Source: Alphaproteobacteria bacterium
Lineage (GTDB): Bacteria; Pseudomonadota; Alphaproteobacteria; Caulobacterales; Aquidulcibacteraceae
Assembly: GCA_027485915.1 (NCBI GenBank)
Contig: JAIXQA010000022.1
Location: forward strand, 124,001-188,000
Length of the DNA stretch: 64,000 bases
Direction of reading: 5' to 3'
The first letter of the stretch is position 1, and every line of letters begins with the position of its first letter. The translations under genes were made by a program, and so were the position numbers. The notes under the pieces are model-generated. The model saw nothing but the letters and a program-made list of their open reading frames with translations. It had not been told where the DNA came from and did no database searches. This document shows, piece after piece, positions 20,775-31,383 of the stretch.

Positions 20775-20794
20775 CTGATGCACTTGTGCATCAG
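20775..20794. repeat. Perfect inverted repeat / hairpin CTGATGCAC-TT-GTGCATCAG
   Basis: 9-bp perfect arms read directly; between tenA and next gene; no strong T-tract. Confidence 0.7.
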
Positions 20795-20892
20795 TGCGTT
20801 CAACTTATTGCGAAAACCGATCTTCATATCAGCTAAGCCGCTTGAAGCGGGCTCAAGTCAGTCCATAAAGGGGAAAAGAGGAAACGCACCCC

Positions 20893-22686
20893 ATGGGCCT
20901 ATTCGACAGCATCAAGCGTGAGGTTACATTTTTTTCGGCCTTAAGTCGCACCAATAATTGGATGAAAGACTTAAGTCCGGACAGCCAAGTCTTGTTGCCG
21001 GACAATTGGGAAGCGATTTGCGACCAGTTTAATTCCAAACCTGCCATTATGTTCGAGGGTAAAACTTGGACCTATGGGCAGTTTGACGGGCGGGCGAACC
21101 TCTATGCACATTGGGCGGTGTCGATTGGTTTGAAGGCGGGCGATGTGGTGTCGCTCTTCATGCAAAATCGGCCTGATTATTTGGCCGCTTGGTACGGACT
21201 GACTAAGGTTGGCGTGATCGTGGCCTTGATCAATCACAATCTGCAAGGTCCCTCGCTTCTCCATTGCGTCACCATTGCCAAGTCCAAAGCCGCCATTGTT
21301 GGCGTAGAGCAAGCCGATTTGTGGGCCACCATCGATGGCCAGCTAGACGGCGTTTCTGTTTGGGCAGCGGGTGGTTTGTTCCCCAATGCCAATGATTTAG
21401 ACCGCTCGTTAAACGCGCAAAGCAATAAGCGGCCATCGCGCGCTTATCGTGAAATGCTGACGGCCAAAGATCCATGTCTATATGTCTATACGTCCGGTAC
21501 CACCGGCAATCCGAAAGCGGCCACCTTGTCGCATTTACGGACACAAGGCATGAGCCGGTCTTTCATCGCTGCCACCAAAACAGGACCAGGCGACCGGGTC
21601 TATTGCCCGTTGCCGCTGTATCACGGCACAGGCGGGATTTGCGGTGTTGGCCTTGTGCTAAATACCGGTGCGACCTTGGTTTTGCGGCGCAAGTTTTCAG
21701 CGACGCAATTTTGGGATGATATCGTCGATAACGAATGTACCGTCTTTGCCTATATCGGCGAATTGTTCCGCTATCTGGTCAGCGTTCCGCCGCACGCAAA
21801 GGAGCAAGCCCACAAGCTGAAGTCTTGTTTCGGTAATGGCCTGCGCCCAGACGTGTGGGCGCGCGCGCAAGAGCGGTTTAAAATTCCGCTCATCGTTGAA
21901 TTTTATGGCTCGACCGAGGGCAATGTCAGCTTCATCAATGTTGAGGGTAAGCTAGGCGCGGTTGGCCGAATTCCGGGCTATTTAAAGAAGCGCTTTAATG
22001 TTGAATTGGTTCGCTTTGATATTGAAGAAGAAAAGCCAATCCGCAACGAAGAGGGCTTATGCGAAAAATGTGCCTTTGACGAAGTGGGTGAGGCGATTGG
22101 CAAGATTGACACCACCAATGTGCGCGCCCGCTTTGATGGCTATGCTAATGACAAGGCCGCGTCGGAAAAGAAGCTGTTGCGAGATGTCTTTGAAAAGGGC
22201 GATTTGTGGTTCCGCACCGGCGACCTTCTAAAGCAAGATAAACTCGGCTATTTTTATTTCGTGGATCGGATTGGCGATACCTATCGCTGGAAGTCGGAAA
22301 ATGTCTCCACGAATGAAGTCGGCGAAGCTTTGTGCATGTTCCCAGGCGTCGAGCAAGCCAATGTCTATGGTGTGGATGTACCCCATGCTGATGGACGAGC
22401 TGGGATGGCGGTCATTGTCGCGCCAAAGCCGCTCGACTTAGCAGCGCTCTCAGCCCATGTGCGAACAGAATTGCCCAATTATGCTGTGCCGCTCTTCTTG
22501 CGGTTCCAAACAGAGATGGAAGTAACCGGCACGTTCAAATATCGAAAGGTAGATTTGGTCAAGGCAGGATTCGACCCCGCTCAGATTGCAGATCCCATGG
22601 TATGGATGAATCCGGCTACACGCCTGTACGAACCTCTGACGGCTGAGGTTTTTGAAGCATTTCAGCTTGGGCAGATCAGATACTGA
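20893..22686 (+). CDS. long-chain acyl-CoA synthetase (FATP/very-long-chain type)
   Basis: YVYTSGTTGNPKAA; PLYHGTGG; FYGSTEGNVSFIN; GDTYRWKSENVSTNEV. Confidence 0.9.
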   Translation: MGLFDSIKREVTFFSALSRTNNWMKDLSPDSQVLLPDNWEAICDQFNSKPAIMFEGKTWTYGQFDGRANLYAHWAVSIGLKAGDVVSLFMQNRPDYLAAWYGLTKVGVIVALINHNLQGPSLLHCVTIAKSKAAIVGVEQADLWATIDGQLDGVSVWAAGGLFPNANDLDRSLNAQSNKRPSRAYREMLTAKDPCLYVYTSGTTGNPKAATLSHLRTQGMSRSFIAATKTGPGDRVYCPLPLYHGTGGICGVGLVLNTGATLVLRRKFSATQFWDDIVDNECTVFAYIGELFRYLVSVPPHAKEQAHKLKSCFGNGLRPDVWARAQERFKIPLIVEFYGSTEGNVSFINVEGKLGAVGRIPGYLKKRFNVELVRFDIEEEKPIRNEEGLCEKCAFDEVGEAIGKIDTTNVRARFDGYANDKAASEKKLLRDVFEKGDLWFRTGDLLKQDKLGYFYFVDRIGDTYRWKSENVSTNEVGEALCMFPGVEQANVYGVDVPHADGRAGMAVIVAPKPLDLAALSAHVRTELPNYAVPLFLRFQTEMEVTGTFKYRKVDLVKAGFDPAQIADPMVWMNPATRLYEPLTAEVFEAFQLGQIRY

Positions 22687-22732
22687 CAGCTTGAAAAGAA
22701 AATATTGACAAATATAGCGTTAAAAAAGGCAC

Positions 22733-23233
22733 ATGTTGGACGTGCATGAAGCGAGTGAAACAGCGGCAGAGCTTGCGTGGTGGGACCCAGATGTCCTAGC
22801 CGAAGCCAATATTATGCCTGCGACGGGGCTCGCCACTGATTATTTGAACGTATTCAATGAAGCCGTGATGTTGCTTGGGTTGTTAAGTGATATGCCCGAC
22901 ATGATTGACGAGCTGCGAAATTGGGAGCCGCTAACCTACGAACAGCACTTTGCCCGATCGGGTTTTCAAGCCAAGGATTTGGCGATTCTGGCTTATCAGA
23001 ATGCTGATCCCGCAATCAAAGTTCCATTTGATGCGCTTAGCCAAGAGACCTGCGACCTACTTCAAGGGGCCATTAAGCAAGCAGAAACCTTGGTTCAAAA
23101 CGGCAAGCCACTCGAAGACTTCATCGCAGAGACCACAATGGCGCTACAATCCTCCATCATGATGCTCGACGGCATGGTGCATGGTGGCGCGGCCGGCGGT
23201 GCTCAAGACGATATTGACGCTTTGTTCGACTAA
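22733..23233 (+). CDS. hypothetical protein
   Basis: 166-aa open frame, acidic helical sequence, ATG start 46 nt after upstream gene. Confidence 0.65.
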   Translation: MLDVHEASETAAELAWWDPDVLAEANIMPATGLATDYLNVFNEAVMLLGLLSDMPDMIDELRNWEPLTYEQHFARSGFQAKDLAILAYQNADPAIKVPFDALSQETCDLLQGAIKQAETLVQNGKPLEDFIAETTMALQSSIMMLDGMVHGGAAGGAQDDIDALFD

Positions 23234-23248
23234 GCACCCCCAAAGGAC

Positions 23249-24184
23249 TTAGCTGCGACGTGCTGTATATCCAACACGCGGAAAGTGCACGACCATCGTG
23301 CCTAGGCCAGGGACCTCGCGCTCCAACGCAATCTCGCTCGCGTCTGAAAACACGAGCTTACCGGTCACTGGGTCCCTCCCATAATCGTCTGGGGCGACGG
23401 AAACGAAATCGCCTTCACGAAGACCTTGTGGCTCTTGTTCATCCACGCCGATGCGAGCAATTGGCGTGCATTGGCCAGCGAGCGTGACGGCCTCTTGCGA
23501 GGTCATGGTTTCAACCGTGCCATGGCCAATATCATCGACCCTTTCGACCCAATCGCGTGCGGTTTCAAACGGGGCCATCAGGCTATCATAACCCGGACGA
23601 TAAGCGTTGCGCAGGAACCAGAAATTCATATAGGCAGCAATATCGCCTAGGCCGGGCTTGTCCCCAAACAACCAATCGCCTTTTGAGGCCTCCAGCGCTT
23701 CCTCCACCCAAGCTACGTGGCCGCGCCATTGATCCCGCATCATCGGAGAGGCCGCGCGCATTTGCTCTGTATCAAACGGCCTGCCGGACAATTGCTCGCG
23801 GTCGCGCTTAAAGGCTTCCGGTACATTGAAGCCTTCAGCCCCAAAGATAATCGGTACGCTCGACTGAAAGAAAGAGCGGTCGGCCCACATGGAAATCATC
23901 CAAGCAAGCCCAGCTTCGCCATTGGGATATAATGTTGGACTTGGATGACGGCGCTCAATCTCGCGCAAGATCAATTGAGTATCGCAATAAATATCGGCCC
24001 CGATCTGCAACACAGGGGTACGGCGATAGCCCCCTGTCAAAGGTGTAAGGTCTGGCTTTGGCATGATGGAGGGGATGTTGACGGATACCCAAGCCAACCC
24101 TTTCAGGCCCATGACTAAACGAATTTTTTCAGAAAATGGCGAGGCGTTGAAATGGTGCAAGATTAAACTGGTGGCGTCGGCCAT
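23249..24184 (-). CDS. glutathione S-transferase family protein
   Basis: ILHHFNASPFSEKIRLVMGLKGLAW...YRRTPVLQIGADIYCDTQLILREIERR; start set to ATG 24184, since upstream extension overlaps the divergent gene. Confidence 0.85.
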   Translation of the reverse strand: MADATSLILHHFNASPFSEKIRLVMGLKGLAWVSVNIPSIMPKPDLTPLTGGYRRTPVLQIGADIYCDTQLILREIERRHPSPTLYPNGEAGLAWMISMWADRSFFQSSVPIIFGAEGFNVPEAFKRDREQLSGRPFDTEQMRAASPMMRDQWRGHVAWVEEALEASKGDWLFGDKPGLGDIAAYMNFWFLRNAYRPGYDSLMAPFETARDWVERVDDIGHGTVETMTSQEAVTLAGQCTPIARIGVDEQEPQGLREGDFVSVAPDDYGRDPVTGKLVFSDASEIALEREVPGLGTMVVHFPRVGYTARRS

Positions 24185-24355
24185 GAAGGACATCCTTAAA
24201 CAAGCGACTCGCGCAAGAGATGGCTTCCTTTTAACGAGCCAAATGCATTCGACCAGTCCTTCACTAAATTGCGACGCGACAAATGCAGTCACCCGCGTTA
24301 CATCAAAGCAAGATCCAAAAATATGCGCGGTATCAAACCGACGCGAGGGGGAAAT

Positions 24356-25924
24356 ATGTTCGACTTTGAGGCCACAAAATCGGTTGCAGACATCACACGT
24401 GTGCAAGCAGCCACCCGTCCCGACGCGATTGCCATCTCGTTTAAAGACCGCGTCACGACTTTTGCGCGCTTGGATATGGTCGCCAATCAAATCGCCAATG
24501 CGCTGATCAATCTGGGGGTGAAGCCAGATGATCGCGTGGCTGTTTATGGCGCAAATTCAGATCATTATGTCGCTTTGTTTTTTGGTTGCGTGAAAGCTCG
24601 GGCAACCCTAGTGGGGGTCAATGCACGCTTGGCACCCCCAGAAGTGGCCTATGTTTTGGATGATAGTCAGGCTAAAGTCTTTCTGGTTGGAAGCCACTTC
24701 TACGAGGTCGCGGCATCTGCCCTTGATCACGCGACCAATAAACCCCTGACTTTGGCGCTCGATGGCGGTCACGCAATTTGGACCAGTTATCAAGATTGGT
24801 ATGGGGCAGCGTCAGCCCAAGACCCCGGCCTGCCGTGCTTGCCCGATGATGATGTCATCCAACTTTATACCTCTGGCACCACAGGCTTGCCCAAAGGCGT
24901 TCAAATCACAAACCAGAATTATATGTCCTTCTTTGAGTTTGGCATTGGTGCGGAATGGGCCAAATATGAAGCGGGCGAAGCTGTTTTGATCGCCATGCCG
25001 ATGTTCCATGTCGCAGGCATTAACAGCGCCATTCTCAGTGTCGCGCAAGGGGCGAAGGCGGTGGTGTTGGAGCAAGTGGATCCGGTCGAGATCCTGCGTC
25101 TAATCGCGGTCGAAAAAATTGCGCACGCCTTTGTGGTGCCTGCCGTGATCAATATTCTAATCCAGGTCAATGCCAAGATTCCAACCGACTTCTCAGCGTT
25201 GCGCCGGATGTATTATGGCGCGTCGCCGATTGCTGAGGACTTGCTGATACAGGCGCAAGCGACTTTTGGGTGTTCCTTCACCCAATTGTACGGCATGACC
25301 GAAAGTCTGGGCGCGGGGACTTATTTGCCGCCAGAAGCGCATGATCCGGCGCGCGGCAAGCTACGCTCTTGCGGTATTGCTTGGCCAGGTTTTGAGATTG
25401 AATGCCGCCGCGAGGATGGCACTGCTTGCGCCGTCGGGGAAGTAGGCGAGATTGCCATGCGCTCGACCACCATCATGAAGGGCTATTTCAATCGTCCTGA
25501 CGCCACAGCGGCGACCGTGAAGGATGGCTGGCTTTACACGGGCGACGCCGGTTTCTTCGACGAAGAAGGCTATCTTTATATCCATGATCGCGTGAAGGAC
25601 ATGATCGTGACCGGCGGCGAGAATGTTTATCCGGCCGAAGTGGAAAACGCCGTATTCGGCCATCCCGCTGTTGCCGATGTCGCTGTCGTCGGTGTGCCGG
25701 ACGAGAAGTGGGGCGAGGCGGTTAAGGCCATTGTCGTGCTTAAGCCGGGTCAAATGGCAGAGCCTGCGGACATTATTGCTTGGACCAAGTCCCGCATCGC
25801 GGGCTACAAAGTTCCAAAGAGTGTCGATTTCATTGCAGATTTACCGCGCAATCCTTCTGGCAAGATATTGCGCCGAGAATTGCGGGAACCCTATTGGGTC
25901 GGCCACGCGCGACGGGTGGCCTAA
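24356..25924 (+). CDS. acyl-CoA synthetase (AMP-dependent synthetase/ligase)
   Basis: QLYTSGTTGLPKGVQITNQNY; YGMTES; YTGDAGFFDEEGYLYIHDRVKDMIVTGGENVYPAEVE; PRNPSGKILRRELRE. Confidence 0.93.
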   Translation: MFDFEATKSVADITRVQAATRPDAIAISFKDRVTTFARLDMVANQIANALINLGVKPDDRVAVYGANSDHYVALFFGCVKARATLVGVNARLAPPEVAYVLDDSQAKVFLVGSHFYEVAASALDHATNKPLTLALDGGHAIWTSYQDWYGAASAQDPGLPCLPDDDVIQLYTSGTTGLPKGVQITNQNYMSFFEFGIGAEWAKYEAGEAVLIAMPMFHVAGINSAILSVAQGAKAVVLEQVDPVEILRLIAVEKIAHAFVVPAVINILIQVNAKIPTDFSALRRMYYGASPIAEDLLIQAQATFGCSFTQLYGMTESLGAGTYLPPEAHDPARGKLRSCGIAWPGFEIECRREDGTACAVGEVGEIAMRSTTIMKGYFNRPDATAATVKDGWLYTGDAGFFDEEGYLYIHDRVKDMIVTGGENVYPAEVENAVFGHPAVADVAVVGVPDEKWGEAVKAIVVLKPGQMAEPADIIAWTKSRIAGYKVPKSVDFIADLPRNPSGKILRRELREPYWVGHARRVA

Positions 25925-25929
25925 CCCCC

Positions 25930-28353
25930 TTAAGCAGCTTCTTGCTGAACAACGGCCAAGCGGGGGAGGGACACGATGACCATGGTCCCAACCCCGACTT
26001 CTGAAGCGATGGTCAAAGACCCGCCATGCATCTCAGCGAATGAACGGGACAGAGCAAGGCCCAACCCGCTGCCTTGATTAGAGCGCGCATGCTCATTTTC
26101 CACCTGCTCAAACGGACGGGCCAAACGTGGTAGGTCTTCGGCTTTAATACCGATCCCATTGTCGATCACGCGGATGATGACGGAATCGAGATTGTTTTTC
26201 ACCTGGACAAGGACACGGCCATTCTGCGGCGTGAACTTAATCGCATTGGACAAGAGATTGATCATAATCTGCTTGATGGCGCGCGCATCACCCGTCACAT
26301 CGCCAGCCTCCGTAAGCTCACTCACCAAGGCAATATTCTTTTCCTCTGCACGACCACGGACCAATCGCATGGCCTGCTCAATGGTTTCCTGCAGATCCAT
26401 TGGCTTTGGATAGATTTTGAATTTGCCGGCCTCAACCTTGGCCATATCGAGCACGTCATTGATCAGTTCGAGCAAGTGCTTGCCGCTGTTCAGAATGTCG
26501 GTGGCATAGGTGAGGTAGCGGCGGTCACCCAAGGGGCCGTAGAGTTGCTGCACCATAATCTCAGAGAAGCCATTGATGGCGTTCAAAGGCGTGCGCAACT
26601 CATGGCTCATATTGGCCAAGAAGCCACTTTTCGCATTAGAGGCTTCTTCGGCACGTTGCCGCTCAATCCGATATTTTTCCGCTAGTTCGGAGGCTTTGTG
26701 TTCAGAGCGTTCAAGTTCAACCACAACCGATCGCATTTGCCGTTCTGACCGCATGATGCTTTCTTCGGTCTCCTTTAGTGGCGAAATATCAATGCCAATC
26801 GAAACCAGACCGCCGTCAGAGGTTTCGCGTTCAACCAATTGAATCCAAACACCATTATCAAGTTCGATTTCTTGCGCCAACTCGTCATAGCGATCAGGTC
26901 TTTGCGATTTCACGCGCTTTGCTGCTGCTGCAGACACGGCCGTGTAGGAGGCCCCAGCCTGCAAGATGGAACCATCTAGACCAAAGGTCTTGGCAAAGCC
27001 ACCATTCCACAAGATCAAACGTCGATCCTTGGACCACAGGGCAAACGGGCCAGAGATGGAATCAATCGCGTCGCGCAAACGGCGCTCTGCTGCCGCAACG
27101 CGCGCTTCGGAATTGCGTTCTTCCGAGACGTCAATCGACACACCAATTGCACGAATGGTGCCCGGGCGCTGACGGTCGACTGCGGCCCGACCGCGCAACT
27201 GAACATGGGTTACGCCCGTCCGATTTGTGATCTTCACCACGACATCCAGCACCCCGATCTGGGCTGCGGACGCTAAGGCTGCGCGCAAGCGTGCTTGGTC
27301 TTCAACACTCAGAGCTTGTAGGACTTCATGGGTTTCAAAGCGGCCGGCCCCAGAGAGCCCAAAAGTCTGCGCCAATCTTTGGGTCAAATACACGCGGTCA
27401 TTGGTGATATCCCAATCCCACACGCCGCAGCGGGCACCTTCAATAGCGACCCGAAGGCGCCGTTCTGCATCGCGCATTTGGACGCGCGCGCTGGCAAAGC
27501 GCTCGGTCTGGCCTTGCACCAAGAACCAGATGCCAGCCGCAGCTAGAACAGGACCCAAGAAAAGAAGACCAAACATGATGGCGCTACGCAGCCAAGCCGC
27601 GTCAATCGGACTACGGTCGCGCGCCACAAAAGCGGTTAGACCATTCTCGGCTACTGCGGTGCCGAGAACAATTTTCAGGCCGTCTGAATCTCGGGTGTAG
27701 AATCCTAATGCCGAACCCGCTGCTGGGGGCGATTTTAGTCCAAAAGCCGATAATGCCCCTTGGGTCGAAACGGCCTTGAAGGCGGGTTGAACAGAAATCA
27801 AATCCCCGCCGGGTTCGCCGATTCCAACACGCCGCCCGGGGCCTAATCCGTCTAGGCCTTTGAAGGTAACAAATGCCGCTAAAGCGCCACCATCAACCGT
27901 GCGAACCGACACGGCGGGGGAATAACGTCCGCCCCCAAGGGCCACGGCCCCACTCCAGCCTTCGGTTTTGGCAAGTTGTGCCGCTGCTGCCAAAGCCCCA
28001 ATATCACTGGAGGAAGCAGAGCCTTGCGAAACTAAGACCCCTTTGCTGTCAAAGCTCGCAACTGCTTGCAGGCCAGGTGCCGTTGCGGCCACGATGGTTC
28101 CATTGGCCATGCCGAGGCCACTGGCAGCAACGAGGCTGGCGCGCGCCTCACGCATCGCCGCATCCATTTTAGAAGTAATGAGGCGGGCTTCTTGAGCCGC
28201 TTCCTGGGTCGCATCGCGGTGGAAGCGTTCATAGTCGCGCTTGGCCAAAAGCAAGATGACCGCGGCAAATAGCGCGCATAGGACAAGCGTGATGGCAACC
28301 GGCCATTGGCCGTTCATCTCGTCGTCTTTAGGTGCCACTTTGGCCATTAACAT
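25930..28353 (-). CDS. PAS-domain membrane sensor histidine kinase, PleC/DivJ-like
   Basis: NMSHELRTPLNAINGFSEIMVQQLYGPLG, DNGIGI, GSGLGLALSRSFAEMHGGSL; two PAS-like segments; no receiver domain. Confidence 0.88.
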   Translation of the reverse strand: MLMAKVAPKDDEMNGQWPVAITLVLCALFAAVILLLAKRDYERFHRDATQEAAQEARLITSKMDAAMREARASLVAASGLGMANGTIVAATAPGLQAVASFDSKGVLVSQGSASSSDIGALAAAAQLAKTEGWSGAVALGGGRYSPAVSVRTVDGGALAAFVTFKGLDGLGPGRRVGIGEPGGDLISVQPAFKAVSTQGALSAFGLKSPPAAGSALGFYTRDSDGLKIVLGTAVAENGLTAFVARDRSPIDAAWLRSAIMFGLLFLGPVLAAAGIWFLVQGQTERFASARVQMRDAERRLRVAIEGARCGVWDWDITNDRVYLTQRLAQTFGLSGAGRFETHEVLQALSVEDQARLRAALASAAQIGVLDVVVKITNRTGVTHVQLRGRAAVDRQRPGTIRAIGVSIDVSEERNSEARVAAAERRLRDAIDSISGPFALWSKDRRLILWNGGFAKTFGLDGSILQAGASYTAVSAAAAKRVKSQRPDRYDELAQEIELDNGVWIQLVERETSDGGLVSIGIDISPLKETEESIMRSERQMRSVVVELERSEHKASELAEKYRIERQRAEEASNAKSGFLANMSHELRTPLNAINGFSEIMVQQLYGPLGDRRYLTYATDILNSGKHLLELINDVLDMAKVEAGKFKIYPKPMDLQETIEQAMRLVRGRAEEKNIALVSELTEAGDVTGDARAIKQIMINLLSNAIKFTPQNGRVLVQVKNNLDSVIIRVIDNGIGIKAEDLPRLARPFEQVENEHARSNQGSGLGLALSRSFAEMHGGSLTIASEVGVGTMVIVSLPRLAVVQQEAA

Positions 28354-28536
28354 ACCCGAATCAGAGAGATCTCACCCTCATTTCCCCAAAGGGTAAAGGA
28401 GTTCTTAACGTGACGTCTAGGGCTGGGGGTGAGCTTCCTGTGAACCGTTGGCACAATTTGCAGGCGAGCTTAAGGGATTGCTTGTTCGCCGCTGCACAGG
28501 GCAGTCAGCGTCATGTGCCGAATTTGCCATGCCTGT

Positions 28537-31191
28537 TTAGCCGATCAGCCCGTCATAGATTTTGGAAAGGATTTCTCGGGTGTTGGGGGACAGGGAATTG
28601 CGATCTAGCAAGCTCTGCAATGTCGTCTTAGCTAGCCTCTGTCGTGGTTCATTCACCCGTGAGCAGGATTCAAATACGGTCCCAAGGCGCGCGGCAAGAG
28701 CGCCATTTGTGGAATCCACATCGGCAATTAGATCGGCAATTGCCTGATAGCCAGCCCCATCCACCCGATGGAATGCAGCAGGATTTCCGCTCGCAAAGGC
28801 CCCACCGAGCGCCCGCACCCGGTTGGGATTGAGCAAAGTAAAACTCGGGTCTGACCGCAATTTCATGAAGGTTTCCAATGGGTCCTCGCAAACTGCCATC
28901 GCTTGCACGCGGAACCATTTGTCCATCACCAAGGCATTGTCGGAGAATTTGTCTTTAAACGCAGCCAGCGCCCCATGATAACGTGGACCGCCAAATTGGG
29001 AGAGACCATCCAACGCACTCATCATATCGGTCATGTTACGTGCCGCGAAAAAAGTATTTTCAGCGCGCATTGCGGCGCGGTCCGTACCGCTTGCGCACAA
29101 CAGATCGAGACAGGCAGCCATTAAGGCGCGCTGGCCTGCCGCCGCTGCACTGGCTGAAAAAGCTTGTGCAGGATCATAAAGGGCAAAGCAGGCGCTAAGC
29201 TCCTTGTCTAATTGATCTGCAAGGAGACGACGCACAGACGCTCGCGCGGTTTGCAAATTGCTTGGGTCGCAGGCGGGCTGAAGTTGCATCAGTTCGCTAA
29301 CATCTGGCAGACGCAACAAAAGCGCCGCAAAAGCGGGGTCTTGTGCTGCAGCCGATAACGCGCCTTGGAAAGCACGCGACAGATCTTGCGGGACCTCCGC
29401 CTCTTGGCCAGCCGCAAGGCTCTTGGCCACACCGAGTAAGGTTTTGCGTGCGATCGTCTGGGTTGATTCCCAGCGCACAAACGGATCCGTATCGCAGGCC
29501 GCGAGAAGCGCCAAATCGGCATCACTGTGGTTGGTAATCAGGCGAACGGGCGCTGAAAAGCCGCGCATGTAGGACACAATTGGACGCTCGGCGGCACCTT
29601 CAAACTGAAGCTCTAAAGTGCTGCTTGCCATTGGGATCAACCAATCATCGGCGGCGACGTCCGTGTCGGCGAGGCGCAACTGCAAAGGTGCCCCATCTGG
29701 GCCAAAGAAGGCCATGGAGATTGGTAACGGTACCCATGATTTTGCCGTTTGGCCTGGCGTATCAGGCGTGGATTGCTGAAAGCGGATCGTAAGCCTTTGA
29801 GTTTGGTCATCATAGTCGCTGGTTGCTTCCAAACTGGGCGTTCCTGCTTGATCATACCAGCGTTCGATCCCATGAAGTGGATTGCCCGTTGCCGTCCGCA
29901 TCGCATACAACCAGTCTTCGATGGTCGCCGCGGTTCCATCATACTCGTCGAAATAGAAATTGGCCCCATCAAGGAAGGCATCGCGACCGACCAAGGTTTG
30001 CAAGACGCGGATGATCTCTGCGCCCTTTTCATAAATGGTCGCCGTGTAGAAATTGTCGATCTTCACATAGCTTTTGGGACGCACAGGGTGGGCGAGGGGC
30101 CCCGAGTCCTCGGGGAATTGCCGTGCACGTAAGGCTTTGACATCCTTAATGCGCTTGACCGCGCGCGAACGCTGGTCCGCAGAGAATTCTTGATCGCGGA
30201 AGACGGTGAAGCCTTCTTTCAACGACAATTGGAACCAATCGCGGCAGGTAACGCGATTACCTGACCAATTGTGGAAATATTCGTGCGCGACGACCGCTTC
30301 AATCGCCTCATAATCAGCATCGGTCGCGGTGGTTTCGTCGGCCAAAAGGAGTGCAGAGTTGAAAATATTCAGCCCCTTGTTCTCCATGGCCCCGAAATTG
30401 AAATCTGAAACGGCGACAATGTTGAAAATGTCCAAATCATATTCGCGACCAAAGACTTCTTCGTCCCATTTCATCGAGCGCTTCAATGCATCCATGGCAT
30501 AAATAGCACGCGAGGCAGCGCCTTTATCGACATAGATCGTCAAGTCGACAGTGCGGCCAGAGCGTGTGATAAACTGGTCTTCCAGCGTATCAAAGCCGCC
30601 TGCTACCAAAGCAAAAAGGTAGGAAGGCTTTAAATGGGGGTCATCCCAAGCTGCCCAATGACGACCATCCTCATAGGCACCGATTGCAACGCGATTACCG
30701 TTGGAAAGAAGGGTTGGGAACTCGACTTCTGGTGCTTCAACCCGCACGTGGAAACGGCTCATCACATCAGGCCGGTCTGGCCAAAAAGTGATGTGACGGA
30801 AGCCTTCCGCCTCGCACTGGGTGCAGAACCGGCCGGCAGACATGTATAGGCCTGAAAGGGCCGTATTGGCGGCCGGATTAATGGCGACTTTTGTTTCCAG
30901 CTTAAACGAATCTGGCACGTCCTTTAAAATGAGGCCGCCTTCTTCGAGGACATATTCTTGCGGGGTCAACGGACGGCCATCGAGTTCAATCGAAATCAAT
31001 TCGAGACCGATGCCATCCAGCCTTAATGCTTCCCCGTTCGCCCACTCAAATGGCCTGCGATCGAGGATCAATCGAGCTGTCACCACGGTCCGGGAAGGGG
31101 CCAGGTCAAAAACCAGCGACGTGTGCGAAATGGCGAACGGAAATGGGCGATAGTCCTGCAAGCGGACGGGGATGTTTTCTTGGGTGCGCAT
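28537..31191 (-). CDS. pepN: aminopeptidase N (M1 family)
   Basis: GAMENKGLNIFN and VAHEYFHNWSGNRVTCRDWFQLSLKEGFTVFRDQEFS. Confidence 0.96.
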   Translation of the reverse strand: MRTQENIPVRLQDYRPFPFAISHTSLVFDLAPSRTVVTARLILDRRPFEWANGEALRLDGIGLELISIELDGRPLTPQEYVLEEGGLILKDVPDSFKLETKVAINPAANTALSGLYMSAGRFCTQCEAEGFRHITFWPDRPDVMSRFHVRVEAPEVEFPTLLSNGNRVAIGAYEDGRHWAAWDDPHLKPSYLFALVAGGFDTLEDQFITRSGRTVDLTIYVDKGAASRAIYAMDALKRSMKWDEEVFGREYDLDIFNIVAVSDFNFGAMENKGLNIFNSALLLADETTATDADYEAIEAVVAHEYFHNWSGNRVTCRDWFQLSLKEGFTVFRDQEFSADQRSRAVKRIKDVKALRARQFPEDSGPLAHPVRPKSYVKIDNFYTATIYEKGAEIIRVLQTLVGRDAFLDGANFYFDEYDGTAATIEDWLYAMRTATGNPLHGIERWYDQAGTPSLEATSDYDDQTQRLTIRFQQSTPDTPGQTAKSWVPLPISMAFFGPDGAPLQLRLADTDVAADDWLIPMASSTLELQFEGAAERPIVSYMRGFSAPVRLITNHSDADLALLAACDTDPFVRWESTQTIARKTLLGVAKSLAAGQEAEVPQDLSRAFQGALSAAAQDPAFAALLLRLPDVSELMQLQPACDPSNLQTARASVRRLLADQLDKELSACFALYDPAQAFSASAAAAGQRALMAACLDLLCASGTDRAAMRAENTFFAARNMTDMMSALDGLSQFGGPRYHGALAAFKDKFSDNALVMDKWFRVQAMAVCEDPLETFMKLRSDPSFTLLNPNRVRALGGAFASGNPAAFHRVDGAGYQAIADLIADVDSTNGALAARLGTVFESCSRVNEPRQRLAKTTLQSLLDRNSLSPNTREILSKIYDGLIG

Positions 31192-31383
31192 CCCTAAACT
31201 TTAGCCCGCCTAGGCCGCCTTTGTCCAAGCCTTTTGCACCGATTGAATCGACCCCAGACATGCTCATTTCCAGTCGAAATTGCCCGCAAACGGATAAAAC
31301 TTCACCTGCTGGACATACGCCAAATTAACTTTGGAACTTTAAAGACTGGTTCTATCGGCAAGAAATGCACTTATGAGGTTACA

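Noticed and set aside
23249-24490. Full 413-aa GST ORF as listed in the track
   Set aside because: N-terminal 102 residues are not GST-like and overlap the divergent acyl-CoA synthetase; start moved to 24184.
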